Below are positions 57,186-64,000 of a stretch of DNA of 64,000 bases, one piece after another; position 1 is the first letter of the stretch, and the number at the start of each line of letters is the position of its first letter. Source of the DNA: Bacillus pseudomycoides (GTDB lineage: Bacteria; Bacillota; Bacilli; Bacillales; Bacillaceae_G); assembly GCF_002582035.1 (NCBI RefSeq), contig NZ_NUQE01000044.1, positions 82,545 to 146,544 of the forward strand, read 5' to 3'. Under the pieces are notes generated by a model. That model was not told the DNA's origin. It saw nothing but the letters and a program-made list of their open reading frames with translations, and made no database searches. A program made the position numbers and the translations under genes.

Positions 57186-57528
57186 TTATATAGTATGCGA
57201 TATAACGCATTTTTATGTCAAGGGATATTTTAGAAAATAAGGAAAGATAGTAATACGTTTATAATCTCCAAAATTATTTAAAATGTTATTGAGTGGTATA
57301 TAACAAAACATATTAAATTATAGAAAATGTACTTGTTTAGTGCAGAATAAAAATGATTTCTATATATTTTTTGTATTGCAAAAAGTAATACACTCTCTTA
57401 AAATGTTTTTTTATACTAATCTCGATATAGTTTATAATGTTAATTTCTTCTGTATGGGATATCATTTTTTTAGAATAATAATTTCAAACCAATAAAATTT
57501 ATACCAAAAGGAGCAAGAGCGAGTTATT
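57186..57528. other. divergent promoter region of proBA and proC
   Basis: Very AT-rich. It contains the presumed proBA and proC promoters; no clear operator or RNA was recognised outside the T-box. Confidence 0.4.
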
Positions 57529-58347
57529 ATGAACAAACAAATAGGATTCATCGGATGCGGAAACATGGGTATCGCTATGATAGGTGGAATGATTAACAAA
57601 AATATAGTTTCTTCAGATAAAATTATTTGTTCAGATGTAAGCGTCATTAATTTAAAAAATGCTAGTGAAAAATATGACATAACTACAACTACTGACAATA
57701 ATAAAGTAGCTAACAGTGCTGATATTTTAATTTTATCAATCAAACCAGACCTATACTCATCAGTAATTAACCAAATAAAAGAGCAGATAAAAAACGATGT
57801 AATAGTCGTAACTATTGCTGCAGGAAAAAGTATTAAGAGTACTGAGAATGCTTTCGGCAGAAAGTTAAAAGTTGTTAGAGTAATGCCTAATACACCTGCT
57901 CTTGTTGGAGAAGGAATGTCTGCGTTATGTGCTAATGAAATGGTTACAGAAAAAGATCTAGAAGATATACTAAATATATTTAATAGTTTTGGGCAAACAG
58001 AGGTAGTAAATGAAAAATTAATGGATGTTGTAACATCTGTAAGTGGTTCTTCTCCAGCATATGTATATATGTTTATAGAAGCCATGGCAGATGCTGCTGT
58101 ACTAGATGGTATGCCAAGAACTCAAGCATATAAATTCGCAGCTCAAGCTGTATTAGGTTCTGCAAAAATGGTACTTGAAACAGGAATACATCCAGGCACA
58201 CTTAAAGATATGGTTTGTTCTCCAGGTGGAACGACAATAGAAGCTGTAGCAACATTAGAGGAAAAAGGCTTAAGAGCAGCTATCATTTCAGCTATGAAAC
58301 GTTGTACTCAAAAATCTGTTGAAATGTCCAATTTAACTAATAAGTAA
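57529..58347 (+). CDS. proC: pyrroline-5-carboxylate reductase
   Basis: 272 residues. Last step of proline synthesis, NAD(P)H-dependent. Rossmann motif GFIGCGNMGIAMIGGMI, then VVRVMPNTPALVGEGMSAL, VTSVSGSSPAYVYMFIEAMA and GIHPGTLKDMVCSPGGTTIE are all conserved. AAAAGGAGCAAGAGCGAGT precedes the ATG. It is divergent from T-box/proBA and much AT-richer, so the two halves of the pathway probably have different histories. Confidence 0.95.
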   Translation: MNKQIGFIGCGNMGIAMIGGMINKNIVSSDKIICSDVSVINLKNASEKYDITTTTDNNKVANSADILILSIKPDLYSSVINQIKEQIKNDVIVVTIAAGKSIKSTENAFGRKLKVVRVMPNTPALVGEGMSALCANEMVTEKDLEDILNIFNSFGQTEVVNEKLMDVVTSVSGSSPAYVYMFIEAMADAAVLDGMPRTQAYKFAAQAVLGSAKMVLETGIHPGTLKDMVCSPGGTTIEAVATLEEKGLRAAIISAMKRCTQKSVEMSNLTNK

Positions 58348-58438
58348 GAAATTACGTTTAGAGGTAACGTCGCATCCATCAATTTAAGTTATTTTAAAGT
58401 TAAAAGACTGTTACTATTTTCTTATAGGGGTACCGAAA

Positions 58439-58563
58439 CATGGCCATCAAGCTAAGAAATCCTTTTCTCTTCACAACAAAAAAGAATCTTACTTCTTATA
58501 AATAGTTGTAGAGAAGGAAATTTTTTGTTATGAATTATTTTATTTTTTAGGCTGATGTACATG
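58439..58563. mobile_element. miniature element with IS231-like ends
   Basis: Left end CATGGCCATCAAGCTAAG and right end, on the minus strand, CATGTACATCAGCCTAAA form IS231-like inverted repeats 125 bp apart with no gene inside. Flanking GGGGTAC(C) and, inverted, GGGGTAGC extend the symmetry to 58427-58575. This fits a MITE or mobile-insertion-cassette relic of the IS231 family. Confidence 0.6.
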
Positions 58564-58598
58564 TGGTGCTACCCCTATATGTAATACATACTATTTCG

Positions 58599-59726
58599 CT
58601 AATTCTTTGGTTGTTCAATTGCCCCAGCTACATCATAATAGCTAAGATCAAGTTCTGTCTGTTCACCAAGAGCAAGTTTCGCAAGCTCAGAACCTAAGTA
58701 AGGTCCTGCTGTTAATCCAGAAGCACCAAGTCCGTTAGCAACTAGTATGCCTTCGAAGTTAGGTAATGCACCAATTACAGGAAGAAATCCTGGTGTAAAT
58801 GGTCTATATCCGACTCGTGTTTCAAGTACTGTGCTATTTGATAGACCTGGAGCAACCGATAACGCTTTATCGAATACTTCATGTAATCCACCTGCTGTTA
58901 CTCGGTAATCAAATCCAGTATCATTTTCATGTGTCGCACCTATTACGACACGACCATCTTCAAACGCAAGAATGTATTGATCATTTGGCGGCATAACAAC
59001 AGGCCAACTATCTGTATTTATTTCTGGCATATGGAGATGAACAATTTGCGCCTTTTGGAATGTGACTAAGAAATTAACACCAAGCGGCTGCAATAACTCA
59101 TTTGCCCAAGCACCAGCAGTTACTATTACTTGATCGGCTGTTAAAGTCTCACCATTTACTTCAATACCAATAACTCGGTTATCTTCATGAACTAATGATG
59201 CATTTCCCTTGATACATACAGCACCGTGTTTTTTAGCTGCATTCACAAGAGACTGACGAAGCGCTCTACCGTTTACACGAGCAGCGCCGCTAATATGTAC
59301 AGCGCTATATTCTTCTGATAACGGCGGAAATAAGCTCTTTGTTTCAGAACTTGATAGACGAGTAATTTCACCGATTTCCGGAGCATCCTCACGTCGTTTA
59401 TATGCCCGCTCTTCCATTTGATCTAATTTTTTCTCTTCTGTATGAAGACTGATAGCACCTACACGTCTATAACCTGTATCCGTTTCGCCATCTGCTTCTA
59501 ATTGTTGAATTAAAGAAGCATAGTAACGAGCTCCACCTTTTGCGATTTGGTACCAAGCTTTATTTCGACGCTGTGAGAGCCAAGGACATACAATTCCCGC
59601 TGCTGCATCAGTCGCCTGTCCTAAATCTTGGCGATCGACCAATGTAACATGTGCTCCTGCTTTCGTAAGATGGTAAGCAGTAGATGCTCCAAGAATTCCA
59701 GCTCCAACTACAATATACGTTTTCAT
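58599..59726 (-). CDS. FAD-dependent amino-acid oxidase/dehydrogenase (DAO family)
   Basis: 375 residues. FAD site TYIVVGAGILGASTAYHLTK; substrate-domain marks GIVCPWLSQRRNKAWYQ, VTAGAWANELLQPLGV, and C-terminal ETRVGYRPFTPGFLPVIG with LVANGLGASGLTAGPYLG. It resembles glycine oxidase and D-amino-acid dehydrogenase (DadA) proteins; the specific substrate is open. AAAGGTGTTATGA precedes the ATG. Proximity to proC could hint at proline or D-amino acid use, but it is not in an operon with it. Confidence 0.88.
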   Translation of the reverse strand: MKTYIVVGAGILGASTAYHLTKAGAHVTLVDRQDLGQATDAAAGIVCPWLSQRRNKAWYQIAKGGARYYASLIQQLEADGETDTGYRRVGAISLHTEEKKLDQMEERAYKRREDAPEIGEITRLSSSETKSLFPPLSEEYSAVHISGAARVNGRALRQSLVNAAKKHGAVCIKGNASLVHEDNRVIGIEVNGETLTADQVIVTAGAWANELLQPLGVNFLVTFQKAQIVHLHMPEINTDSWPVVMPPNDQYILAFEDGRVVIGATHENDTGFDYRVTAGGLHEVFDKALSVAPGLSNSTVLETRVGYRPFTPGFLPVIGALPNFEGILVANGLGASGLTAGPYLGSELAKLALGEQTELDLSYYDVAGAIEQPKN

Positions 59727-60119
59727 TCATAACACCTTTTCTATTTTGTTCTTTATAGGTCCGATATATAGCTAAACCGTCAATGTTAGTAAAGTTTGAA
59801 TCATATTTAGTATACTGGACAAGTACATTTTTTCAACCTTTCCATTAAGGTAGAAAGCCGTAAAATATATAATTTCAAATTAATTTTTCATAAAAGGTAT
59901 AAATATCGCTTATTTTTAAGTTGTCTTTGACTTTTTACATTACTATACCTTGCTTTTGTTAAACACCTATTACAACATTTTATCTAATTTCATTGAAAGG
60001 GTAAAATTATAACAATAAAAACCATCACATAGGTACGCTCTTAGGTGATGGTTTTTTATTGTTTGGTGTGGGGAAATACCAGTTTGAATAATAACAATTA
60101 ATATTAGTTTTGTAAGTAT
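59727..60119. other. gene-free stretch
   Basis: Promoter side of the DAO gene and terminator of the SDR gene; nothing else recognised. Confidence 0.4.
60017..60058 (-). terminator. intrinsic terminator of the SDR gene
   Basis: AAAACCATCAC and GTGATGGTTTT arms with T and A runs on both sides. Confidence 0.78.
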
Positions 60120-60962
60120 TTAGCCGTTTACAATTTCCCCACCATTCACGTGCAGAATTTGCCCTGATATGTAAGATGCATCATCGGAGGCCAAGAATAC
60201 ATAAGCAGGTGCCACTTCAAACGGTTGACCGGCTCGCTTCATAGGAACATGGTCTCCAAATGTGGCAATCCATTCTGGGGGTAAGGAAGATGGAATTAAT
60301 GGAGTCCAAATTGGTCCTGGGGCCACACCATTAACTCGAATCCCTTGCGATGCCAGTGACAATGACAGCGAACGTGTAAATGAAACAATAGCCCCTTTAG
60401 ATGCCGAGTAGTCAATTGCATCTTGATCCCCTTGATAGGCACTAAGGGATGTTGTATTTATTATGGAGCTCCCTGAATTCATGTATGGTAAAGCAGCTTT
60501 CGTAAAAATAAACTGCGAAAAAACATTTGTGTGAAAGGTGCTTGCTCGTTGATTCGAGTCTACATTAAGTAGACTGTTCCTTATGTATAGTACACCGGCA
60601 TTATTCACCAAAATGTCAATACGACCAAACTGTTGAATCGTTCGCATTACAGCTTGTTGGCAATGCTGCTCATACCCAATATCACCTGGGATGGTAATGC
60701 AACTACGGCCGTACTTTTTGACATAGAACTCCGTTTCTTTTGCATCGCTGTGTTCATTTAGGTATGAGATTGCAATGTCTGCCCCCTCTTTCGCGAAGGC
60801 TACAGCGACAGCTCTCCCAATTCCACTATCCCCACCAGTTATAAGCGCTACCTTATTTATAAGCTTACCGGCTGGTTTGTAATTTGGGTTATCAAATATA
60901 GGTCTGGGGTTCATTAATGATTCAATGCCAGGTTTACTTTGTTGTTGAGGCGGGAAACCCAT
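60120..60962 (-). CDS. short-chain dehydrogenase/reductase
   Basis: 280 residues from the ATG at 60962 behind GAGGGGGTGT. An N-terminal extension (GFPPQQQSKPGIESLMNPRP) of about 40 residues is typical of the YhxD/YghA/general-stress type. Motifs: ITGGDSGIGRAVAVAF (cofactor), NNAGV, catalytic S..YSASK in TTSLSAYQGDQDAIDYSASK, and PGPIWTPL. It reduces or oxidises small alcohols or aldehydes; substrate unknown. Confidence 0.92.
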   Translation of the reverse strand: MGFPPQQQSKPGIESLMNPRPIFDNPNYKPAGKLINKVALITGGDSGIGRAVAVAFAKEGADIAISYLNEHSDAKETEFYVKKYGRSCITIPGDIGYEQHCQQAVMRTIQQFGRIDILVNNAGVLYIRNSLLNVDSNQRASTFHTNVFSQFIFTKAALPYMNSGSSIINTTSLSAYQGDQDAIDYSASKGAIVSFTRSLSLSLASQGIRVNGVAPGPIWTPLIPSSLPPEWIATFGDHVPMKRAGQPFEVAPAYVFLASDDASYISGQILHVNGGEIVNG

Positions 60963-61034
60963 CACATACACCCCCTCTCGGCATTTTTCTATAATGTATT
61001 ATGATATTCAAGAAAATATATCCTTTTCAAAAAA

Positions 61035-61484
61035 TTAAATAGAGGGAGTGAGGGTGTAAATTACAACGACTGCAGTAGCAGAACGTGAGCTGGATCCGCC
61101 TACAAAAAATTCTCCAGGCCCATAAGGATTAAGAGTTAGTCCTCCTCTTGCGCTATACTCAGCCCACATTTTTAATGGCATTCCATTTGCCAATTCTGTC
61201 ATATTTGTTTTACCGAGAATAATCACTCCTGCGTCTCGAAGCTTTTTCACTAAATACGCATCTTTTTGGCTCACATGATTTTTTTAAGCGAGCATACCAG
61301 CACTTGTATGCATTTTATCGCCTTTTGCAATCCGGTATAAATAATACATTGTGAACTCACCATTTTCCATTGCTTCTTGAATCATTGTAATTGTTAGTTC
61401 TTCTACATCTATATTATGTAAATGAAATTCTATATAATGAACCTCTTTGTTGAATTGTGAAACATAACTTATGTTCGTTATCAA
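61035..61484 (-). pseudogene. amidase-family gene remnant
   Basis: On the minus strand: LTITMIQEAMENGEFTMYYL, YRIAKGDKMHTSAGMLA, stop, then VSQKDAYLVKKLRDAGVIIL, GKTNMTELANGMPLKMWAEY and FFVGGSSSRSATAV. This is the amidase-signature family, where GGSSSGSA holds the nucleophile. Against full-length relatives about 60 residues are missing between YRIAKGD and MHTSAG, a stop separates the two parts, and about 300 C-terminal residues are gone. GGSSSG has become GGSSSR. The start looks like TTG. Inactive. Confidence 0.8.
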
Positions 61485-61768
61485 ATATGAAAGTTCCTCT
61501 TTTCCATAAAGATGCTATAAAAAAGTATACTTCTTGTATTTTCCATTCTTTTCAGCCTTATCTATGTACAAATCCTCATTTTATAGTTATATTATGGGTA
61601 TTGAGTTGCTACGAAAATACAAACATCGCTTTATTTTATATCCATAAACTGTATGAAAATCCATTTGTCATAATGAATTTTATTCGGAAGGAGGTTTGCA
61701 GTTTATACGTGAGGATATAAAAGCCAGTTTTGCTTTACATGACTGGTAAACATATAGGAGGCGACATG

Positions 61769-63073
61769 ATGTTTCGTACAATTTCAAACTTTATGAGAGT
61801 AACTGAGATAAGGAGAAAAATATTTTTCACTTTAGCAATGCTAATTGTTTTTCGGATTGGCACATTCATTCCAGTTCCTCATACTAATGCTGAGGTATTA
61901 AAAGTACAAGATCAAACAAATATTTTAGGAATGCTCAATGTATTTGGCGGAGGTGCCTTAAAAAACTTTTCCATTTTCGCAGTTGGCATCACACCGTATA
62001 TTACAGCTTCCATCATCGTGCAGTTATTACAGATGGATGTCGTTCCTAAATTTGCAGAGTGGGCAAAGCAAGGTGAAATGGGCCGTAAAAAATCAGCTCA
62101 ATTTACTCGCTACTTTACAATTGTTCTTGCATTCATTCAGTCGATAGGAATGTCTATTGGCTTTAACAATATGGCAGGTGGACAGTTAATAACTGATCCA
62201 GGTTGGAAAACCTACTTATTAATTGCTACCGTATTAACTGCTGGTACTGCGTTTTTAATGTGGTTAGGTGAACAAATTACTGCAAATGGAGTAGGTAACG
62301 GAATTTCAATTATTATTTTTGCAGGCCTTGTGGCAGGAATTCCAAGTATTATGAATCAAATATACCTACAACAAATTCATAATGCTGGAGATCAACTCTT
62401 TATGCATATTATAAAAATTGCATTAATTATTTTAGTCATTTTAGCAATCATCGTTGGTGTAATCTATATTCAGCAAGCAAACCGTAAAATTCCCATTCAA
62501 TATGCAAAAGCTTCCACAGGAAATAATCCGTATCAAGGAGCAAAAAATACACACTTACCTCTAAAGGTAAATAGTGCGGGGGTAATTCCTGTTATCTTTG
62601 CTTCAGCATTTTTAATGACACCGCGAACAATTGCACAGCTATTTCCAAGCTCTGAAGTGTCCAAATGGATTAATACAAACTTGGATTTTACACATCCAAT
62701 AGGAATGTTTCTATACATTGGGCTCATTATTGCTTTTACATACTTTTATGCCTTTATTCAAGTAAATCCTGAACAAATGGCTGAAAACTTGAAAAAGCAA
62801 AATGGATATGTTCCAGGTATCCGACCAGGGAAAATGACAGAGAAATACGTAACAAAAATCTTGTATCGCTTAACTTTTATTGGGGCAATTTTTTTAGGAA
62901 CTATTTCTATTTTACCAATTATATTTACAAAAATTTCTGATTTACCCGCTTCTGCACAAATCGGTGGAACAAGTTTACTCATTATTGTCGGTGTAGCACT
63001 AGAAACAATGAAAACGTTAGAAAGCCAACTCGTAAAACGTCACTACAAAGGATTTATAAAGAAAGTAAATTAA
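61769..63073 (+). CDS. secY: SecY protein-translocase channel subunit, stand-alone copy
   Basis: 434 residues with ten helices, from the second of two adjacent ATGs (7 bases after AGGAGG). MFRTISNFMRVTEIRRKIFF, VFRIGTFIPVPHTNAEV, the plug/TM2 region FAVGITPYITASIIVQLLQM and EQITANGVGNGISIIIFAGL, GNNPYQGAKNTHLPLKVNSA, PGKMTEKYVTKILYRLTF are SecY landmarks. It is not in a ribosomal-protein operon and no secA, secE or adenylate kinase gene is near, so it is probably the second SecY (SecY2) of the group. Its own terminator follows. Confidence 0.9.
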   Translation: MFRTISNFMRVTEIRRKIFFTLAMLIVFRIGTFIPVPHTNAEVLKVQDQTNILGMLNVFGGGALKNFSIFAVGITPYITASIIVQLLQMDVVPKFAEWAKQGEMGRKKSAQFTRYFTIVLAFIQSIGMSIGFNNMAGGQLITDPGWKTYLLIATVLTAGTAFLMWLGEQITANGVGNGISIIIFAGLVAGIPSIMNQIYLQQIHNAGDQLFMHIIKIALIILVILAIIVGVIYIQQANRKIPIQYAKASTGNNPYQGAKNTHLPLKVNSAGVIPVIFASAFLMTPRTIAQLFPSSEVSKWINTNLDFTHPIGMFLYIGLIIAFTYFYAFIQVNPEQMAENLKKQNGYVPGIRPGKMTEKYVTKILYRLTFIGAIFLGTISILPIIFTKISDLPASAQIGGTSLLIIVGVALETMKTLESQLVKRHYKGFIKKVN

Positions 63074-63085
63074 CGTTTTATACAT

Positions 63086-63131
63086 AAACCTCTCATGTAT
63101 CAATGTTTTAACGATACATGAGAGGTTTTTT
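63086..63131 (+). terminator. intrinsic terminator
   Basis: AAACCTCTCATGTATC and GATACATGAGAGGTTT perfect arms and T's, after secY. Confidence 0.88.
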
Positions 63132-63167
63132 TAATACGTATGAATTAGATTTCTTTTGTAATAACTC

Positions 63168-64000
63168 TTACATCTCTTTTTTCAATAGCTTCCCTTGTCT
63201 CCAATACAACTCAAGTGTGGATCGATTCGCCATAAAAACACCAATCAAAATGAAACAAGCTCCAATTCCCATTTCTGGTTTAATTGGTTCACCTAAAAAT
63301 ATATATCCTGTTATGACAGCAATTAATGGAGATACATAAAGCCAAGTAGATGGAAATACAGGATTTGTTTTGGATAACAGCCAATAGTATAAGCCATGCC
63401 CACAAATCGAACCTATAAATATTAAATACAGAATCGGCCATTGAACGCTCCATGAAGTTAAGACAGATAGGTTCGGGTGCTCTACTAAGAGAGAAAAAAC
63501 AATTAGTAATAAACCTCCATAAAACATTTGAATTCCATTAATTAAAAACGGTGAGGCATTTGGTAAATCTGATAAAATTTCTTTTGAACTGATCGTACCC
63601 ATTCCATAGAAAAATTCTCCTACTAATATAACAAGGCAAGCAACACTCCACATATAAGAAAATTGCTGCTGCAACCCCGGTAAAGAAATACATACTACTC
63701 CTATAAGAGCAAGCATAAGAGCAAAAATCTGTTCTCTTCTCAATTTTCTTTTCGTTCGTTTCGCCTGAAGCAGTAAAATCATCATTGGACCTGTAGCAGA
63801 AAGAACAGCTGCTAATCCCGATGAAATATACTGCTCTGCCCAATATAAAGTAGCAAAGGTCATAAATGTAAGACAAAATCCCGCAAATATAATTCTTTTT
63901 GTTAAAAGGTATGGTATAACTTGTTTCCGTTTCATGATAAAAAACATGATAACAATCATACCTGCGAAAAAGAAACGAATCCCCGCTGAAAAAAGCGGCG
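63168..64000 (-). CDS. EamA/DMT-family permease, 5' part beyond the window
   Basis: About 277 codons visible; the frame is open to base 64000 with PLFSAGIRFFFAG upstream of the first internal ATG, a typical EamA beginning. Two EamA repeats of five helices are present, with YWAEQYISSGLAAVLSATGP in the first and GHGLYYWLLSKTNPVFPSTW, LGEPIKPEMGIGACFILIGV in the second. It exports or imports small metabolites such as amino acids; substrate unknown. Confidence 0.88.
   Translation of the reverse strand, partial: PLFSAGIRFFFAGMIVIMFFIMKRKQVIPYLLTKRIIFAGFCLTFMTFATLYWAEQYISSGLAAVLSATGPMMILLLQAKRTKRKLRREQIFALMLALIGVVCISLPGLQQQFSYMWSVACLVILVGEFFYGMGTISSKEILSDLPNASPFLINGIQMFYGGLLLIVFSLLVEHPNLSVLTSWSVQWPILYLIFIGSICGHGLYYWLLSKTNPVFPSTWLYVSPLIAVITGYIFLGEPIKPEMGIGACFILIGVFMANRSTLELYWRQGKLLKKEM

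Overview
The window is AT-rich chromosomal DNA of a Bacillus cereus-group bacterium. Three things support this. Two copies of a 150-bp repeat match the group-specific bcr1 element, one with a visible TTTAT target duplication. Several terminal repeats resemble IS231, which is typical of the group. The gene content fits too: murQ-murP, an NrtR-controlled NAD salvage block, a bacillithiol-transferase-like DinB protein and an extra secY. The species cannot be fixed from the sequence alone. No phage, plasmid backbone, rRNA, tRNA or CRISPR array was seen.

Layout. 1-1.5 kb: one jelly-roll-like gene between two oppositely oriented bcr1 copies, the second inserted beside a fragment of an RND efflux gene. 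1.8-10.8 kb: a DedA protein fused to a degenerate PAP2 domain, an intact PAP2 phosphatase, tiny genes, a dead subtilase, speD, a serine hydrolase and an OFA-type MFS carrier. 10.9-14.6 kb: two lipoproteins, a DUF2785 protein and a SUKH protein. 14.76-19.15 kb: a segment between inverted Tn3-family-type terminal repeats. It holds a WYL regulator, a GyrI-like protein, an unknown protein, a tnpA remnant cut by an IS231-like end, and a sugar-dehydrogenase-like beta-propeller. 19.4-23.7 kb: a flavin electron-transfer set (FMN-binding protein, ApbE, RnfD-like protein) convergent with an OmpR/histidine-kinase pair. 24.1-27.2 kb: murQ, murP and a broken murR behind a promoter with a cre-like site. 28.9-30.2 kb: a secreted beta-propeller fused to a Lipoprotein_15 module.

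30.4-34.3 kb: nrtR, pncB, nadD and nadE, with two palindromes sharing a TTAAC-N5-GTTAA core in front of nrtR and pncB. 34.6-38.1 kb: a decayed LAGLIDADG endonuclease gene, a chimeric gene fragment carrying a piece of the nearby DUF1992 gene, and an aminoglycoside-phosphotransferase-fold kinase. 38.2-49.6 kb: ordinary housekeeping and accessory genes (esterase, NUDIX, patatin, RNase J, methyltransferase, GNAT, FAD enzyme, uppP). 50.2-57.2 kb: a GC-richer multidomain glycerophosphodiesterase, a reverse-transcriptase remnant, a GIY-YIG protein, and proBA behind a T-box leader. proC is divergent at 57.5 kb. 58.4-64 kb: an IS231-ended miniature element, an FAD oxidase, an SDR, an amidase pseudogene, a stand-alone secY and an EamA permease cut by the window edge.

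Themes. Proline synthesis (proB, proA, proC) and NAD salvage (pncB, nadD, nadE) are complete local pathways with visible cis-regulation. MurNAc recycling has lost its local repressor. At least eight gene remnants (RND pump, subtilase, tnpA, murR, homing endonuclease, chimeric fragment, reverse transcriptase, amidase) show that the region between core genes is eroding. The best candidates for less-described biology are the three-gene flavin module with its own two-component system and the Tn3-IR-bounded WYL/GyrI segment. A 20-bp intergenic motif repeated three times also deserves a look.
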